A stretch of 32,389 nucleotides of DNA from Elioraea rosea (lineage in GTDB: Bacteria > Pseudomonadota > Alphaproteobacteria > Acetobacterales > Acetobacteraceae). Each line of letters starts with the position of its first letter. Position 1 is the first letter of the stretch. Made by a program: the position numbers and the translations under genes. Below are positions 23,720 to 32,389 of the stretch, piece by piece. Location of the stretch: positions 1-32,389 of the forward strand of contig NZ_VFAC01000040.1 in assembly GCF_007644105.1 (NCBI RefSeq), in the 5' to 3' direction. The notes beneath the pieces were generated by a model. It was not told the DNA's origin and did no database searches. It worked only from the letters and a program-made list of their open reading frames with translations.

Positions 23720-24780
23720 GGGTGGTCGTCGCCATGTCCGGGGGTGTGGACAGTTCCGTGGTCGCGGCGCTGATGGCGGAGGCCGGGCACGAGGTCATCG
23801 GCATCACGCTGCAGCTCTACGACCACGGCGCCGCGGTCGGCCGCAAGGGCGCGTGCTGCGCTGGGCAGGACATCCATGACGCGCGGCGCGTCGCCGACAG
23901 GCTGGGGATAGACCATTACGTCCTCGACATGGAGGCGCGGTTCCGCGCGGCGGTGATCGCCGATTTCGCCGACAGCTACGCCCGCGGCGAGACTCCCATC
24001 CCCTGCGTCCGCTGCAACCAGAAGCTCAAGTTCGTCGACCTGCTCGCGGTCGCGCGCGACCTCGGCGCCGATGCGCTCGCCACCGGCCACTACGCGCGCA
24101 TCGTCGAGGACGCGGGCGAGCCCGCGCTTGCGGTCGCCGCCGATGCGGCGCGCGACCAGTCCTACTTCCTGTTCGCGACGCGGCGGGAGGATCTCGCCTT
24201 CCTGCGCTTCCCGCTCGGGGACATGACGAAGGACCGCGTGCGCTCGCATGCCACACGGCTCGGTCTTCCCGTCGCCGACAAGCCGGACAGCCAGGACATC
24301 TGCTTCGTGCCTTCCGGCTCCTACGCGGACCTCGTCACGAAGCTCCGCCCAGAGGCGGCCGAGTCTGGCGAGATCGTCACCGAGGATGGCCGCGTGCTCG
24401 GGCGCCATCGCGGAATCGCACGCTACACGGTGGGCCAGGCAAAGGGCCTCGGCGAGGCGAGCCGCGACGGCGAGCAGCGGATGCATGTGCTCCGAGTTGA
24501 GTCGGGCGCGCGTCGCGTCGTGGTCGGGCCGCGCGCCGCGCTCGGGCGGAACAAGCTCGAGGCGGGGGAGGTGAACTGGCTGATCGAGCCGCCCGCGTCG
24601 CCGCTTCGCTGCGCGGCAAAGCTGCGCGGCCGCGAGGCGCCGGCGCCGGCCTCGGTGCGGTGGGACGGCTCGGTCGCGCATGTGACGATGGACGCGCCGG
24701 CAACGGTCGCGCCGGGCCAGGCGGCCGTTTTCTACGACGGGCCCCGCGTGCTGGGCGGGGGCTTCATCCGCGCCGCCTGA
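23716..24780 (+). CDS. mnmA: tRNA-specific 2-thiouridylase MnmA
   Basis: A 354-residue PP-loop ATPase that adds sulfur at wobble U34 of tRNA-Glu, -Gln and -Lys. The PP-loop SGGVDSS is at 8-14. The two catalytic cysteines are C100 in [10 protein letters not shown] and C196 in [12 protein letters not shown]. The C-terminal domain includes [14 protein letters not shown] and [10 protein letters not shown], as in complete MnmA proteins. It is last in the cysE-iscR-desulfurase operon and overlaps tenA by 4 nt, which couples the thiolase to its IscS sulfur donor. The operon ends 31 nt from the convergent chemoreceptor gene. Confidence 0.96.
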   Translation: MRVVVAMSGGVDSSVVAALMAEAGHEVIGITLQLYDHGAAVGRKGACCAGQDIHDARRVADRLGIDHYVLDMEARFRAAVIADFADSYARGETPIPCVRCNQKLKFVDLLAVARDLGADALATGHYARIVEDAGEPALAVAADAARDQSYFLFATRREDLAFLRFPLGDMTKDRVRSHATRLGLPVADKPDSQDICFVPSGSYADLVTKLRPEAAESGEIVTEDGRVLGRHRGIARYTVGQAKGLGEASRDGEQRMHVLRVESGARRVVVGPRAALGRNKLEAGEVNWLIEPPASPLRCAAKLRGREAPAPASVRWDGSVAHVTMDAPATVAPGQAAVFYDGPRVLGGGFIRAA

Positions 24781-24811
24781 GGATTTTCAGGAGCGCATCG
24801 GCGGCCTGGGA

Positions 24812-26524
24812 TCAGACCGTCCGCAATTCGCCGAGGAAGATCTCGACCGCTCCGGCAACGCCCCGGTTCTGGGTAGACAGCGCGCCGGCGGCCTGGCGCA
24901 CCGCCTCGCTGCCTTCGGCCGCGGCGGAGGCATTGGCGCTCACTTCGGCGATGCGCTCGGACACACGGCTCGTTCCGCTCGCCGCCTGCTGCACCGACCG
25001 CGCGATCTCCGCCGTCGCCGCACCCTGCTCCTCCACCGCAGCCGCGATCGAGGAGGCGAGCGAGGAGATCTCGTCGATGCGCCCGGCGATCGACTTGATC
25101 GCGCCCACCGCGCCTCCGGTGGCCGACTGCATCGAGGCGATCTGCGCGGCGATCTCCTCCGTCGCCTTCGCCGTCTGTCCTGCGAGGTTCTTCACCTCGG
25201 AGGCGACCACCGCGAAGCCCTTGCCCGCCTCGCCGGCGCGCGCCGCCTCGATCGTCGCGTTCAGCGCGAGAAGGTTCGTCTGCCCGGCGATGTCGCCGAT
25301 CAGCCGCACCACGTCGCCGATGCGCGACGCAGCGCCCGCAAGCGCATCGACCGAGGCGTTGGTGCGCGTCGCCTCCGAGACCGCCGCCGCAGCGACGGTC
25401 GCTGCCTGCGCGACCTGGCGCGAGATCTCGCCGATGCTGGCCGAAAGCTCCTCGGCTGCGGCCGCTGCGCCATTCACGCTGCTGGCAGCCTCGCCGGCCG
25501 CATCGGCCACGGCGGAGGACACCGAAACGTTCTGGCCGGCATTGTCGGCGATGCGCGAGGCCGTCGTCTCGAGCGAGGCCACGGCACCGGCCATCTCCCG
25601 CATCGCGCCCATCACCTCCGTCTCGAAACGGTCGGCCATGACAAGCCGCGCCGAGCGGCGGTCCTGCGAGGCACGCTCCCGCTCCTCGTCCGCAGCGCGG
25701 CGGAGCTCCGCCGCCTCGGCCGCCTTCGTCTGCAGCGTCGCCACCGCGCGGGCGAGCGCGCCCACCTGGTCGCGACGCTCCTGTCCCGGAACCTCGGACG
25801 CGTAGTCGCCCTCCGCGACGCGCCGCGTCGCCTCGGCGAGATGGCTGAGCGGACGGAGGGAGGCGCGCGCGATGAAGCCGAGCAGCAGCGCGCCGAGGAT
25901 GATCGCGACCGCTGCCACGAGGGCCGCGCTCCAGAGCCTCTCATTGACCTCGGCCGCGATCTCGTCGACCGGTACGCCGACGAACCAGAGGCCGATCTGG
26001 CGACCCGCGCCGTCGCGGATCGGCTTGTAGATCGTCAGGTGGTCGCGCCCGAGGATGACGTTGCGGCCGCGATAGGTCTGGCCGCGCGTGATCGCGGCAT
26101 CGAAGGCCGGGCCCGGCGCGAGCTTCGTGCCCACCCCGCGCGAGCCATCCGGCCGGGTGACGTTCGTCGCGATGCGGAGGTCGCCGAAGAACAGCGTCGC
26201 CACCGCACCGTTGACCGACTTCACGGCATCGACCACGTCGTTGCGGCCATTGAGCGCCTGGCCGCCGACGGTCATCCGCTCCCCATCGGCCGCGAAGCCC
26301 TGGCCGAGGCGCGACACCTCGTGCTTGAGCAACGCCAGGCTCGCCTCGAGCCGGTCCTGCGCCATCGCCATGGCCCTGTCCTCGAAGTTGCGGACGGACC
26401 AGGCCGCGATCGCGGCCGTGGCAAGCGCGGTGGCGACGATGCCGGCGATGACGACGCGTGCGGTCAGCCCGAGCGAGGCGCCGAGGCGGCCGAGGCGGGC
26501 ACCAGGCAAGGAGACGACGCGCAT
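24812..26524 (-). CDS. Methyl-accepting chemotaxis protein with periplasmic Cache-like sensor
   Basis: A 570-residue chemoreceptor. A first transmembrane helix lies at about 19-42, then a periplasmic region (about 43-190) with [29 protein letters not shown] and GLWFVGVP, which fits a single Cache (sCache_3-like) sensor. A second helix at about 195-220 leads to a HAMP domain with [20 protein letters not shown] long coiled coil follows, then the signalling tip [31 protein letters not shown], the conserved MCP hairpin. The ligand is unknown. Start: the ATG at 26524 follows GAGGG by 8 nt; an ATG at 26539 has no ribosome site. No che genes are nearby, so this is an orphan receptor. Confidence 0.93.
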   Translation of the reverse strand: MRVVSLPGARLGRLGASLGLTARVVIAGIVATALATAAIAAWSVRNFEDRAMAMAQDRLEASLALLKHEVSRLGQGFAADGERMTVGGQALNGRNDVVDAVKSVNGAVATLFFGDLRIATNVTRPDGSRGVGTKLAPGPAFDAAITRGQTYRGRNVILGRDHLTIYKPIRDGAGRQIGLWFVGVPVDEIAAEVNERLWSAALVAAVAIILGALLLGFIARASLRPLSHLAEATRRVAEGDYASEVPGQERRDQVGALARAVATLQTKAAEAAELRRAADEERERASQDRRSARLVMADRFETEVMGAMREMAGAVASLETTASRIADNAGQNVSVSSAVADAAGEAASSVNGAAAAAEELSASIGEISRQVAQAATVAAAAVSEATRTNASVDALAGAASRIGDVVRLIGDIAGQTNLLALNATIEAARAGEAGKGFAVVASEVKNLAGQTAKATEEIAAQIASMQSATGGAVGAIKSIAGRIDEISSLASSIAAAVEEQGAATAEIARSVQQAASGTSRVSERIAEVSANASAAAEGSEAVRQAAGALSTQNRGVAGAVEIFLGELRTV

Positions 26525-26601
26525 GGAGGCAGCCCTCATGGATGGCGGAGCAAGCCGCCACCATGCCGGTGCACTGCTAATCGGCGGTTAAGCGCGCGGC
26601 G

Positions 26602-29600
26602 CTACCCGCCGCGCTGGTGCTCGGGGACATCGCCGGACGGCTGGGCCGCCGGGGGGGGCTGCCCGCTTCCCTCGAAGCTGCCGAACAGGCCGCGCAGGAA
26701 CCCCGGCGTCAGGGCGGCGAGGGGGTTCACGCTCACCTCCGGGTCGGCCAGCGGGCCGCGGACCCGGTAGGTCGCGGCGAACAGCCCGCCCCCCTGCTCG
26801 GGAGAGAAGATGCGCCCGATCAGCGGGATGTGCCCGAGCAGGGAATTGAAGAAGTAGGCGGGCACGATCGTTCCCTCCAGGTCGAGCCGCTCGGCCTTCC
26901 GCTCCACCCGCCCCTTCGCTGTGAAGCCGAGCGAGGCGCCGTAGGCGCGGGCGTCGCGCAGCTCGAACAGCTCGTCCGTCAGGCTGAAGGAGGACACGGC
27001 GCGGGTGAAGGCAACGCCGGGGCCGCGCGCTAGATCGAGCACGCCGTAGAGCGTCATGGCCTGGAGCACACGGGCAGCGCCTGGCGCCTCGCGCATGCGG
27101 AAGTCGAGAAGCTCTGCCTCGCCTGTCAGCGGCCGCCCGGCCCGGGTGTCGTCATAGGTGCCGCGCACCGTGAGCGTGCCGCCGGCCATGGTGTGGAGGA
27201 CGTCGAAGGCGTTGAGGAAGGCCCCGGCATCGTCGGCCGTCAGCAGGAGCGTCCGCTTCGCGCCTTCTGGCGTGACCTGCGCGCGCATCGTTCCGCGCTC
27301 GCCCGCCCGGGCGGAGAGATCGGCGCGCGCGATCATGCCGCGCGCATAGACGCCCGTGCCGCGCACATCGGCCAGCTCATGGCCGGGCTTGATGACCAGG
27401 CGGTCGATCACCGCATCGATACCGACATTCGGCTGGCTCGCCGCCGCATCGGCCGCGTCGGGCGTGACCGCCGCATCAGGGCCGCGGCGCGAGATGTCGA
27501 GCACCGGCGCGCGCAGCGTCACCGCATAGGCGGACCCCCGCTGCGGCAGCGCGACGGAGCCCGAAAGCCGCGAGCCGCCGAGCCGCAGATCGGGCACCTC
27601 GATGCGCTCGAGCCTGCCGTCGCGCGCGATAACGAAGCGCGCGTTGCCGCGGATCTCGCCCGCCTCGAGGCGCGTCAGCTCCGCACCGGTCAGCCGGCCG
27701 TTGGCGAGCGTCACGCGCCCTTCCGCCGTGCCAGGCTGGCCGGCCGGCTTCTCGACGCCGAGCTCGGTGACGGCGAGGCGGGACTGGGCGAGATCGGCCT
27801 TCACCGTCGCGAGTCCCTGGCCGCCGCGGCGCGTCTCCAGCGTCGCGTCGAGCGCGGCGCGGCCGGTGACCCAGGGCGCGGTGTCGAGGCCGAACAGCCC
27901 AGCGATTCCCTCCTGTGGCGGCACGCGCAGGGTGAACTTCTCGACCACCTGCGAAGCCGGGCCGGATCGGAAATCCATCATGCCGCCGACATCGGCGTTG
28001 ATCGGCCCGAACTGTCCCGTGCCCGAGAGTGTGAGGCCGTTGCGGTCCGCGGCGAGTTCTGCGCGGCCGCGCTCGAAGTCGCGCCCGGCGAGGATGGCGG
28101 GAACGCGCACGTCCTGCGCCCGCGCCTTCGCGGTGACATCGAGATCATCGATCGAGAGCGCGTCGAGGAGCGGAAAGGCGACGGTGAGCGCGATCTCGCC
28201 CGCACCGGTGATGCCGGGCGGCGGCGCGCCGCGGCGGCTCAGCAGGTCGAGCTTCGGGTGGGCGAGAAGCGCGAGCGCGTCGGGGATGGTGCTGTCGATC
28301 CTGAGCGACACCTCCGCCCGGTTGGGTGAGGCATCGAGATCGAACAGACGAACCTTCCCCTCCGGCACGGTGATGGCGCCGAGCCGGCCGCCTTGCGTTT
28401 CGATGTCGATTGTCGATAGGCCGAGCCGCAACCTCGCCGCGACGCCTTCGACGGGCGGCATGGGGCGGAGATAGTGCACCGTCAGCGCGTCGCCCTGCAG
28501 CGTGCCGTCGACGGTCACGGGCACGAGGGTATCGAGCGTCGGCGGAATGGTCGCCGCGATCCGGGCATCGAGGTTTCGCGCCGTTCCCGCGGTGATGTTC
28601 TCGACGATCCAACGCCGCTCGTTCCGCCCCACTCCTTCGGGCCAGAGCTGCCGAAGGTCTGCCGCCGCGATCGCGTCGAGGGTGATCCGCGCCTCCGCAC
28701 GCCAGCCGCCGCCCTGCTCCGGCGTGGCAGAGCCTGTGAGCGTCGCTGTCGGCGAGGGGCCGTGCGAGCCCGGAACTGTCAGCCTCGCCTCCTCGATCGT
28801 GATGGAGGACGGCGTGTAGCGCGCGGCAATGGCCGCAGAGGTCACCGGAAGCGTCGCAGCACCCGGAAGCGTCACCGCGCCTGCGCCGAGCGCGGCGCGA
28901 AGCCGCGCGGAGGTGATCGTGCCGTCGGGAGCGCGGCTCGCCCCGATCGTTCCGGAAAGCGGCGCCGCGATCCCGGCGATGTCGGCAAGCCGGGGCAGTG
29001 CGGCGGCGATCGCTGCCGGCTCGACGCTGTCGAAGCTCAGCTCCCCCTCGGCCCGGCCGTCCGGCTCAAGCCGCGCCGAGACACGAAGCGGAATCCGCGC
29101 CGCCCCGGCGATGGCATGGCCGGAGGCGGTGAGCACGAGCGATGCACCGCCTGGCGCGGTGCTGCGGCGGATGGCGAGCTGCGCGTCCGGGATCGTCCAG
29201 GATGCGCCGAGCTGGCGGTCCGCCACGACGATCTCGGCATCACGCACCACCACCTGGCGGAGCGCGGCAAAACGCGGCGAAGCCTCCCCCTGCCCGACAG
29301 GCACAAGGCCGAGCTCGGAGAGAAGGGCGACGTCGTTGCCGCCCTCCGGCGCGGGGGTGGGCGAAGCCTCGTGTCGCCGCGCGTCGAGTTCGAACGCAAA
29401 CTGCCCGTCGCTCCCGCGGGTCAGGGTGATGCGGAGGCCGGCGAGAGCGATGGCGCGCGGCTCGAAGCGGCCGAGCAGAAGCGCCCGCAGCCCGAGCGAC
29501 ACCTCGCCCTCCGGAAGGGCGAGGATCTCGACCGCGTTCGCATCGTAGAGATGCACATCCGTCACGCGCACATCGAGCGGCCGGTCGATGCCGCCGCCGA

Positions 29601-29817
29601 AGCCTTCCCAGACGAGCGCCGCGCTGCCGATCGTCACGCGCATGCCGCGGTCATCGGAGTTGGCGTGGCGCTCCATGATCCGGGCGAGGGCATCGATCGC
29701 GAGCGGCCCCTGGGAGAGCCGCCAGGCAAGCGCGCCCACCCCGAGCGTGCCGGCAACCGCGAGCATCAGCACGAGCGCGCCGATCCAGCGAAGCAGGCGG
29801 CCCGAAGCGCGGATCAT
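26602..29817 (-). CDS. YhdP-like AsmA-family envelope protein (DUF3971 / AsmA-like C-terminal)
   Basis: A 1071-residue protein anchored by one N-terminal transmembrane helix (about 9-32, LRWIGALVLMLAVAGTLGVG), with the rest in the periplasm. It is built from repeating beta-strand units, with phrases such as DVRVTDVHLYDANAVEILALPEGEVSLGL (N-terminal AsmA-like), a DUF3971-type middle, and the C-terminal AsmA-like region with ARGPGVAFTRAVSSFSLTDELFELRDARAYG and SLLGHIPLIGRIFSPEQGGGLFAATY. This matches YhdP-type inter-membrane lipid transport proteins in domain order and length class. The start ATG 29817 immediately precedes the anchor helix; an ATG at 29880 would add unlikely sequence and overlap glnE. 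Divergent from glnE. Confidence 0.9.
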   Translation of the reverse strand: MIRASGRLLRWIGALVLMLAVAGTLGVGALAWRLSQGPLAIDALARIMERHANSDDRGMRVTIGSAALVWEGFGGGIDRPLDVRVTDVHLYDANAVEILALPEGEVSLGLRALLLGRFEPRAIALAGLRITLTRGSDGQFAFELDARRHEASPTPAPEGGNDVALLSELGLVPVGQGEASPRFAALRQVVVRDAEIVVADRQLGASWTIPDAQLAIRRSTAPGGASLVLTASGHAIAGAARIPLRVSARLEPDGRAEGELSFDSVEPAAIAAALPRLADIAGIAAPLSGTIGASRAPDGTITSARLRAALGAGAVTLPGAATLPVTSAAIAARYTPSSITIEEARLTVPGSHGPSPTATLTGSATPEQGGGWRAEARITLDAIAAADLRQLWPEGVGRNERRWIVENITAGTARNLDARIAATIPPTLDTLVPVTVDGTLQGDALTVHYLRPMPPVEGVAARLRLGLSTIDIETQGGRLGAITVPEGKVRLFDLDASPNRAEVSLRIDSTIPDALALLAHPKLDLLSRRGAPPPGITGAGEIALTVAFPLLDALSIDDLDVTAKARAQDVRVPAILAGRDFERGRAELAADRNGLTLSGTGQFGPINADVGGMMDFRSGPASQVVEKFTLRVPPQEGIAGLFGLDTAPWVTGRAALDATLETRRGGQGLATVKADLAQSRLAVTELGVEKPAGQPGTAEGRVTLANGRLTGAELTRLEAGEIRGNARFVIARDGRLERIEVPDLRLGGSRLSGSVALPQRGSAYAVTLRAPVLDISRRGPDAAVTPDAADAAASQPNVGIDAVIDRLVIKPGHELADVRGTGVYARGMIARADLSARAGERGTMRAQVTPEGAKRTLLLTADDAGAFLNAFDVLHTMAGGTLTVRGTYDDTRAGRPLTGEAELLDFRMREAPGAARVLQAMTLYGVLDLARGPGVAFTRAVSSFSLTDELFELRDARAYGASLGFTAKGRVERKAERLDLEGTIVPAYFFNSLLGHIPLIGRIFSPEQGGGLFAATYRVRGPLADPEVSVNPLAALTPGFLRGLFGSFEGSGQPPPAAQPSGDVPEHQRGG

Positions 29818-29873
29818 CCCTGTGCCCCCGCACGCTTGACCGGCGCGGGGATGGGCGGCGAGGCTCGCCGGCG

Positions 29874-32389
29874 ATGCCACCCATCATCCCGCCCAGGCCG
29901 CACGACGAGACCGCAGCCGCCCTCTGGCGGGAACGGTGGGACGAGGCCTGGGCCGAGCGGCTCGAGGAGAGTCCGGGCGCCGGGCCGAACCCGGCAGGCG
30001 CGCCGGCGGAGGCAGCACTGCTCGACGCGATCTTCGGCAACAGCCCCTTCCTCGCCGCACTCGCGGTGAAGGAGCAGGACGCGATGGCAGCGATGCTCGC
30101 GGACGGGCCGGACGCGGCGTTCTCGGGCGTTCTCGCGAGCCTCGCTGCCGAGGCCCCGCCGGACGCCGCGCGCGCCGACATCGCCGCGGCCCTGCGCCGG
30201 GCGAAGCGGCGCGGCGCGCTGGTGATCGGCGCGGCCGACATCGCCGGGACCTGGGACGTCGGCCAGGTGACGGCCGCGCTGTCCGACCTGGCCGAGGCGA
30301 CGCTGTCTGCCGTCGTGCGCCACCTTCTCGCCCAGCACATGGGCCAGCCGGCCGGGCAGCAGCGGGGCGGCGGGGCGGGCGGGTCGCTGCGGCTGCGTCA
30401 CCGCGACGACCCTGCCCGGGGCAGCGGGCTGATCGTTCTTGGCATGGGCAAGCTCGGCGCCCGCGAACTCAACTATTCGAGCGATATCGACCTCGTGGTC
30501 CTCTTCGACGCGAGCCAAGCCTATCATGGTGACAATCCCGGGGCATTCTTCGTCCGCCTCGCGCGCGAGCTTGTGCGGCTGATGGAGGAGCGCAGCGCGG
30601 ACGGCTACGTGTTCCGGACCGATCTCCGCCTGCGGCCCGACCCGGCGGCCACGCCGCTTGCCGTCTCTGTCGATGCCGCGCACACCTATTACTCAAGCCT
30701 CGGCCAGAACTGGGAACGGGCGGCGATGATCAAGGCGCGCCCGGTGGCGGGCGACCTAGCCGCCGGCAACGCGTTCCTCGCAGAGCTCCGCCCCTTCATC
30801 TGGCGCAAGCACCTCGACTTCGCAGCGATCCGCGACATCCACTCGATCAAGCGGCAGATCCAGGCGCATCGGGGCGGGGCGGAGATCGCGGTCGCCGGCC
30901 ACAACCTCAAGCTCGGCCGCGGCGGCATCCGCGAGATCGAGTTCTTCGCCCAGGTGCAGCAGCTGATCTGGGGCGGGCGCGACCCGAAGCTCCGCAACCC
31001 GCGCACGCGCGAGGCGCTTGCCGCGCTCCGCCGCGCCGGCCTGCTCGAGGACGGGACGGAGCAGGCGCTCGCGCGCGCCTACGACTTCCTCCGCCGCATC
31101 GAGCACAGGCTGCAGATGCAGGATGACCGGCAGACCCACGCCCTGCCGGAGGACGAGGCCGGGCTTGCGGCGATCGCAACCTTCTCCGGCTACCCCGACG
31201 CCGCATCCTTCGCCGAGGCGCTGCTCGAGGAGCTTCGCGCGGTCGAGCGCGCCTATGCCGCCCTGTTCGAGGAGGCGCCCGACCTCGCAGGCCCGGGCAG
31301 CCTCGTCTTCACCGGCGTGACGGACGACCCGGCGACCATCGCGACCCTTCAGGGCATGGGCTACGCCAACGCAACCGCCGTCGCCTCGGCCGTGCGTGCC
31401 TGGCACCACGGCCGGCCCCGCGCGACACGGAGCGAGCGGGCGCGCGAGCTGCTCACCGAGCTGATGCCAGCCCTGCTCGCCTCGCTCGCGAAGCAGCAGG
31501 ACCCTGACGCCGCCTTCACCCGGTTCGATGCGTTCCTGAACCGGCTGCCTGCGGGCGTGCAGATCTTCTCGCTCTTCCAGCGCAACCCCGCGCTGCTCGA
31601 CCGGATCGCCTCCGTGTTCGGCGCGGCCCCGCTTCTTGCCGACCATCTCGCAACCCACCCCGCCGCGCTTGAGGGGCTGCTGACCGGCGACGTGCCGCAG
31701 GTCGACACTGGCCTCGACGCCGCGCTGGCCGATTGCCGCTACCTCGAGGAGGCGATGGATGCGGTGCGCCGCGTGGTGCACGAGCGCGCCTTCCTGATCG
31801 GCGCGGCGACGCTCGATGCGACGATGGATGCCGATTCGGCAGGCCGCGCGCGGGCCGACCTCGCCGATGCAGCTCTCGCCGCCCTGCTGCCGCGCGTCGC
31901 GGAGGATTTTGTTGCCAGGCACGGCAGGATCGCGCGCGGCGCGATGGCGGCGATCGCACTCGGCAAGCTCGGCGGGCGGGAGATGATGGCGGCCTCCGAC
32001 CTCGACATCATCATGGTGTACGACCACGCGCCAGGCGCGGAGGCGGCGAAGGGCGGCACGGGCCGGGCGCTGACCCCTCCGGAATATTTCGGCAGGCTCG
32101 CGACCGCCTTTGTCGCCGCGATCAGCGCGCCTTCCGGCGCAGGCAAGCTGTTTGACGTCGACATGCGGCTCAGGCCCTCGGGCAACAAGGGGCCTATCGC
32201 CGTCGCCCTCGAGGGCTTCGCCCGCTACCACGAGAACGAGGCCTGGACGTGGGAGCACATGGCGCTGACTCGCGCCCGCCCCGTCGCCGGGCCGCCTGCG
32301 CTGCAGAAGCGCGTGGCCGCGGCGATCCGCGCCGCGCTGACCCGCCGGCGTGACCCGGACAAGCTGCGCGCCGACGCCGCCGCGCTGCG
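29874..32389 (+). CDS. glnE: Glutamine synthetase adenylyltransferase/deadenylase GlnE (C-terminus beyond right edge)
   Basis: An open frame of about 838 codons running off the right edge; full GlnE is roughly 950-1000 residues, so about the last tenth or more is missing. GlnE adds and removes AMP on glutamine synthetase in response to nitrogen status through PII. Both nucleotidyltransferase domains are visible: the N-terminal deadenylase signature GMGKLGARELNYSSDIDL (at about residue 190) with FRTDLRLRPDP, and the C-terminal adenylylase signature ALGKLGGREMMAASDLDIIMVYD (at about 695) with DVDMRLRPSGNKGPIA. Regions for the linker are also present (IKRQIQAHRGG, LKLGRGGIREIEFFAQ). Start ATG 29874 has a weak ribosome site. 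It is divergent from the yhdP-like gene with a 56-nt gap. Confidence 0.96.
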   Translation, partial: MPPIIPPRPHDETAAALWRERWDEAWAERLEESPGAGPNPAGAPAEAALLDAIFGNSPFLAALAVKEQDAMAAMLADGPDAAFSGVLASLAAEAPPDAARADIAAALRRAKRRGALVIGAADIAGTWDVGQVTAALSDLAEATLSAVVRHLLAQHMGQPAGQQRGGGAGGSLRLRHRDDPARGSGLIVLGMGKLGARELNYSSDIDLVVLFDASQAYHGDNPGAFFVRLARELVRLMEERSADGYVFRTDLRLRPDPAATPLAVSVDAAHTYYSSLGQNWERAAMIKARPVAGDLAAGNAFLAELRPFIWRKHLDFAAIRDIHSIKRQIQAHRGGAEIAVAGHNLKLGRGGIREIEFFAQVQQLIWGGRDPKLRNPRTREALAALRRAGLLEDGTEQALARAYDFLRRIEHRLQMQDDRQTHALPEDEAGLAAIATFSGYPDAASFAEALLEELRAVERAYAALFEEAPDLAGPGSLVFTGVTDDPATIATLQGMGYANATAVASAVRAWHHGRPRATRSERARELLTELMPALLASLAKQQDPDAAFTRFDAFLNRLPAGVQIFSLFQRNPALLDRIASVFGAAPLLADHLATHPAALEGLLTGDVPQVDTGLDAALADCRYLEEAMDAVRRVVHERAFLIGAATLDATMDADSAGRARADLADAALAALLPRVAEDFVARHGRIARGAMAAIALGKLGGREMMAASDLDIIMVYDHAPGAEAAKGGTGRALTPPEYFGRLATAFVAAISAPSGAGKLFDVDMRLRPSGNKGPIAVALEGFARYHENEAWTWEHMALTRARPVAGPPALQKRVAAAIRAALTRRRDPDKLRADAAAL

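Noticed and set aside
28474-30069. Plus-strand open frame of 531 codons running into the glnE start
   Set aside because: It is antisense to the yhdP-like gene and in a different frame from glnE.

Overview
The window is high-GC (about 68-70% by eye) bacterial DNA. Dense, short-gapped operons, Bug-type periplasmic receptors, an alphaproteobacterial-style tRNA-Met(CAT), an IscR/cysteine desulfurase cluster and a yhdP-like/glnE pair suggest a Rhodospirillales alphaproteobacterium, most likely Acetobacteraceae (Roseomonas/Elioraea-like). That placement is inference from gene content; no 16S or other decisive marker is present.

Layout. (1) 1-1789, minus: the N-terminal ~596 codons of an RTX (calcium-binding nonapeptide repeat) protein running off the left edge, in visibly lower-GC DNA and carrying a near-perfect 216-bp internal duplication. 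A gene-free stretch of about 720 bp follows (1790-2509). (2) 2510-14274: a divergent catabolic/transport locus. Leftward: M19 dipeptidase, nitrilase-fold amidohydrolase and an IclR regulator, tightly packed. Rightward, nine genes: Bug receptor, FAD amine oxidoreductase, a metal-ligand-less M24 (creatinase-like) protein, RidA, a DadA-like FAD oxidoreductase, and a complete polyamine-type ABC importer (binding protein, ATPase, two permeases). A palindrome (5261-5276) lies between the two arms. (3) 14315-17417: tRNA-Met(CAT) with its own promoter, a GlcG/HbpS-like protein, and tyrS back to back with anmK. (4) 17434-18830, minus: an exported protein with two related beta-rich units and an alpha/beta-hydrolase-fold protein without its nucleophile serine, separated by an intrinsic terminator. 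(5) 19105-24780, plus: a sulfur-trafficking operon cysE - iscR - desulfurase - iscS - fdx - tenA - mnmA, preceded by a candidate IscR site. (6) 24812-32389: a chemoreceptor and a large AsmA/YhdP-like envelope protein (minus), then glnE (plus), which runs off the right edge.

How the parts may work together. In the catabolic locus, imported amides, carbamoyl compounds or dipeptides would be opened by the dipeptidase and nitrilase. The released amine or (D-)amino acid would be oxidised by the two FAD enzymes, and RidA would clear the resulting imines; IclR would sense the inducer. The M24 protein keeps the fold but none of the five metal ligands, so it may carry out an unassigned C-N bond cleavage. 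In the sulfur operon, CysE supports cysteine supply, two desulfurases mobilise its sulfur, and MnmA uses it for tRNA 2-thiouridine. No IscU/SufU/SufBCD scaffold is next to them, so the operon looks aimed at sulfur relay and tRNA thiolation rather than a complete Fe-S assembly line.
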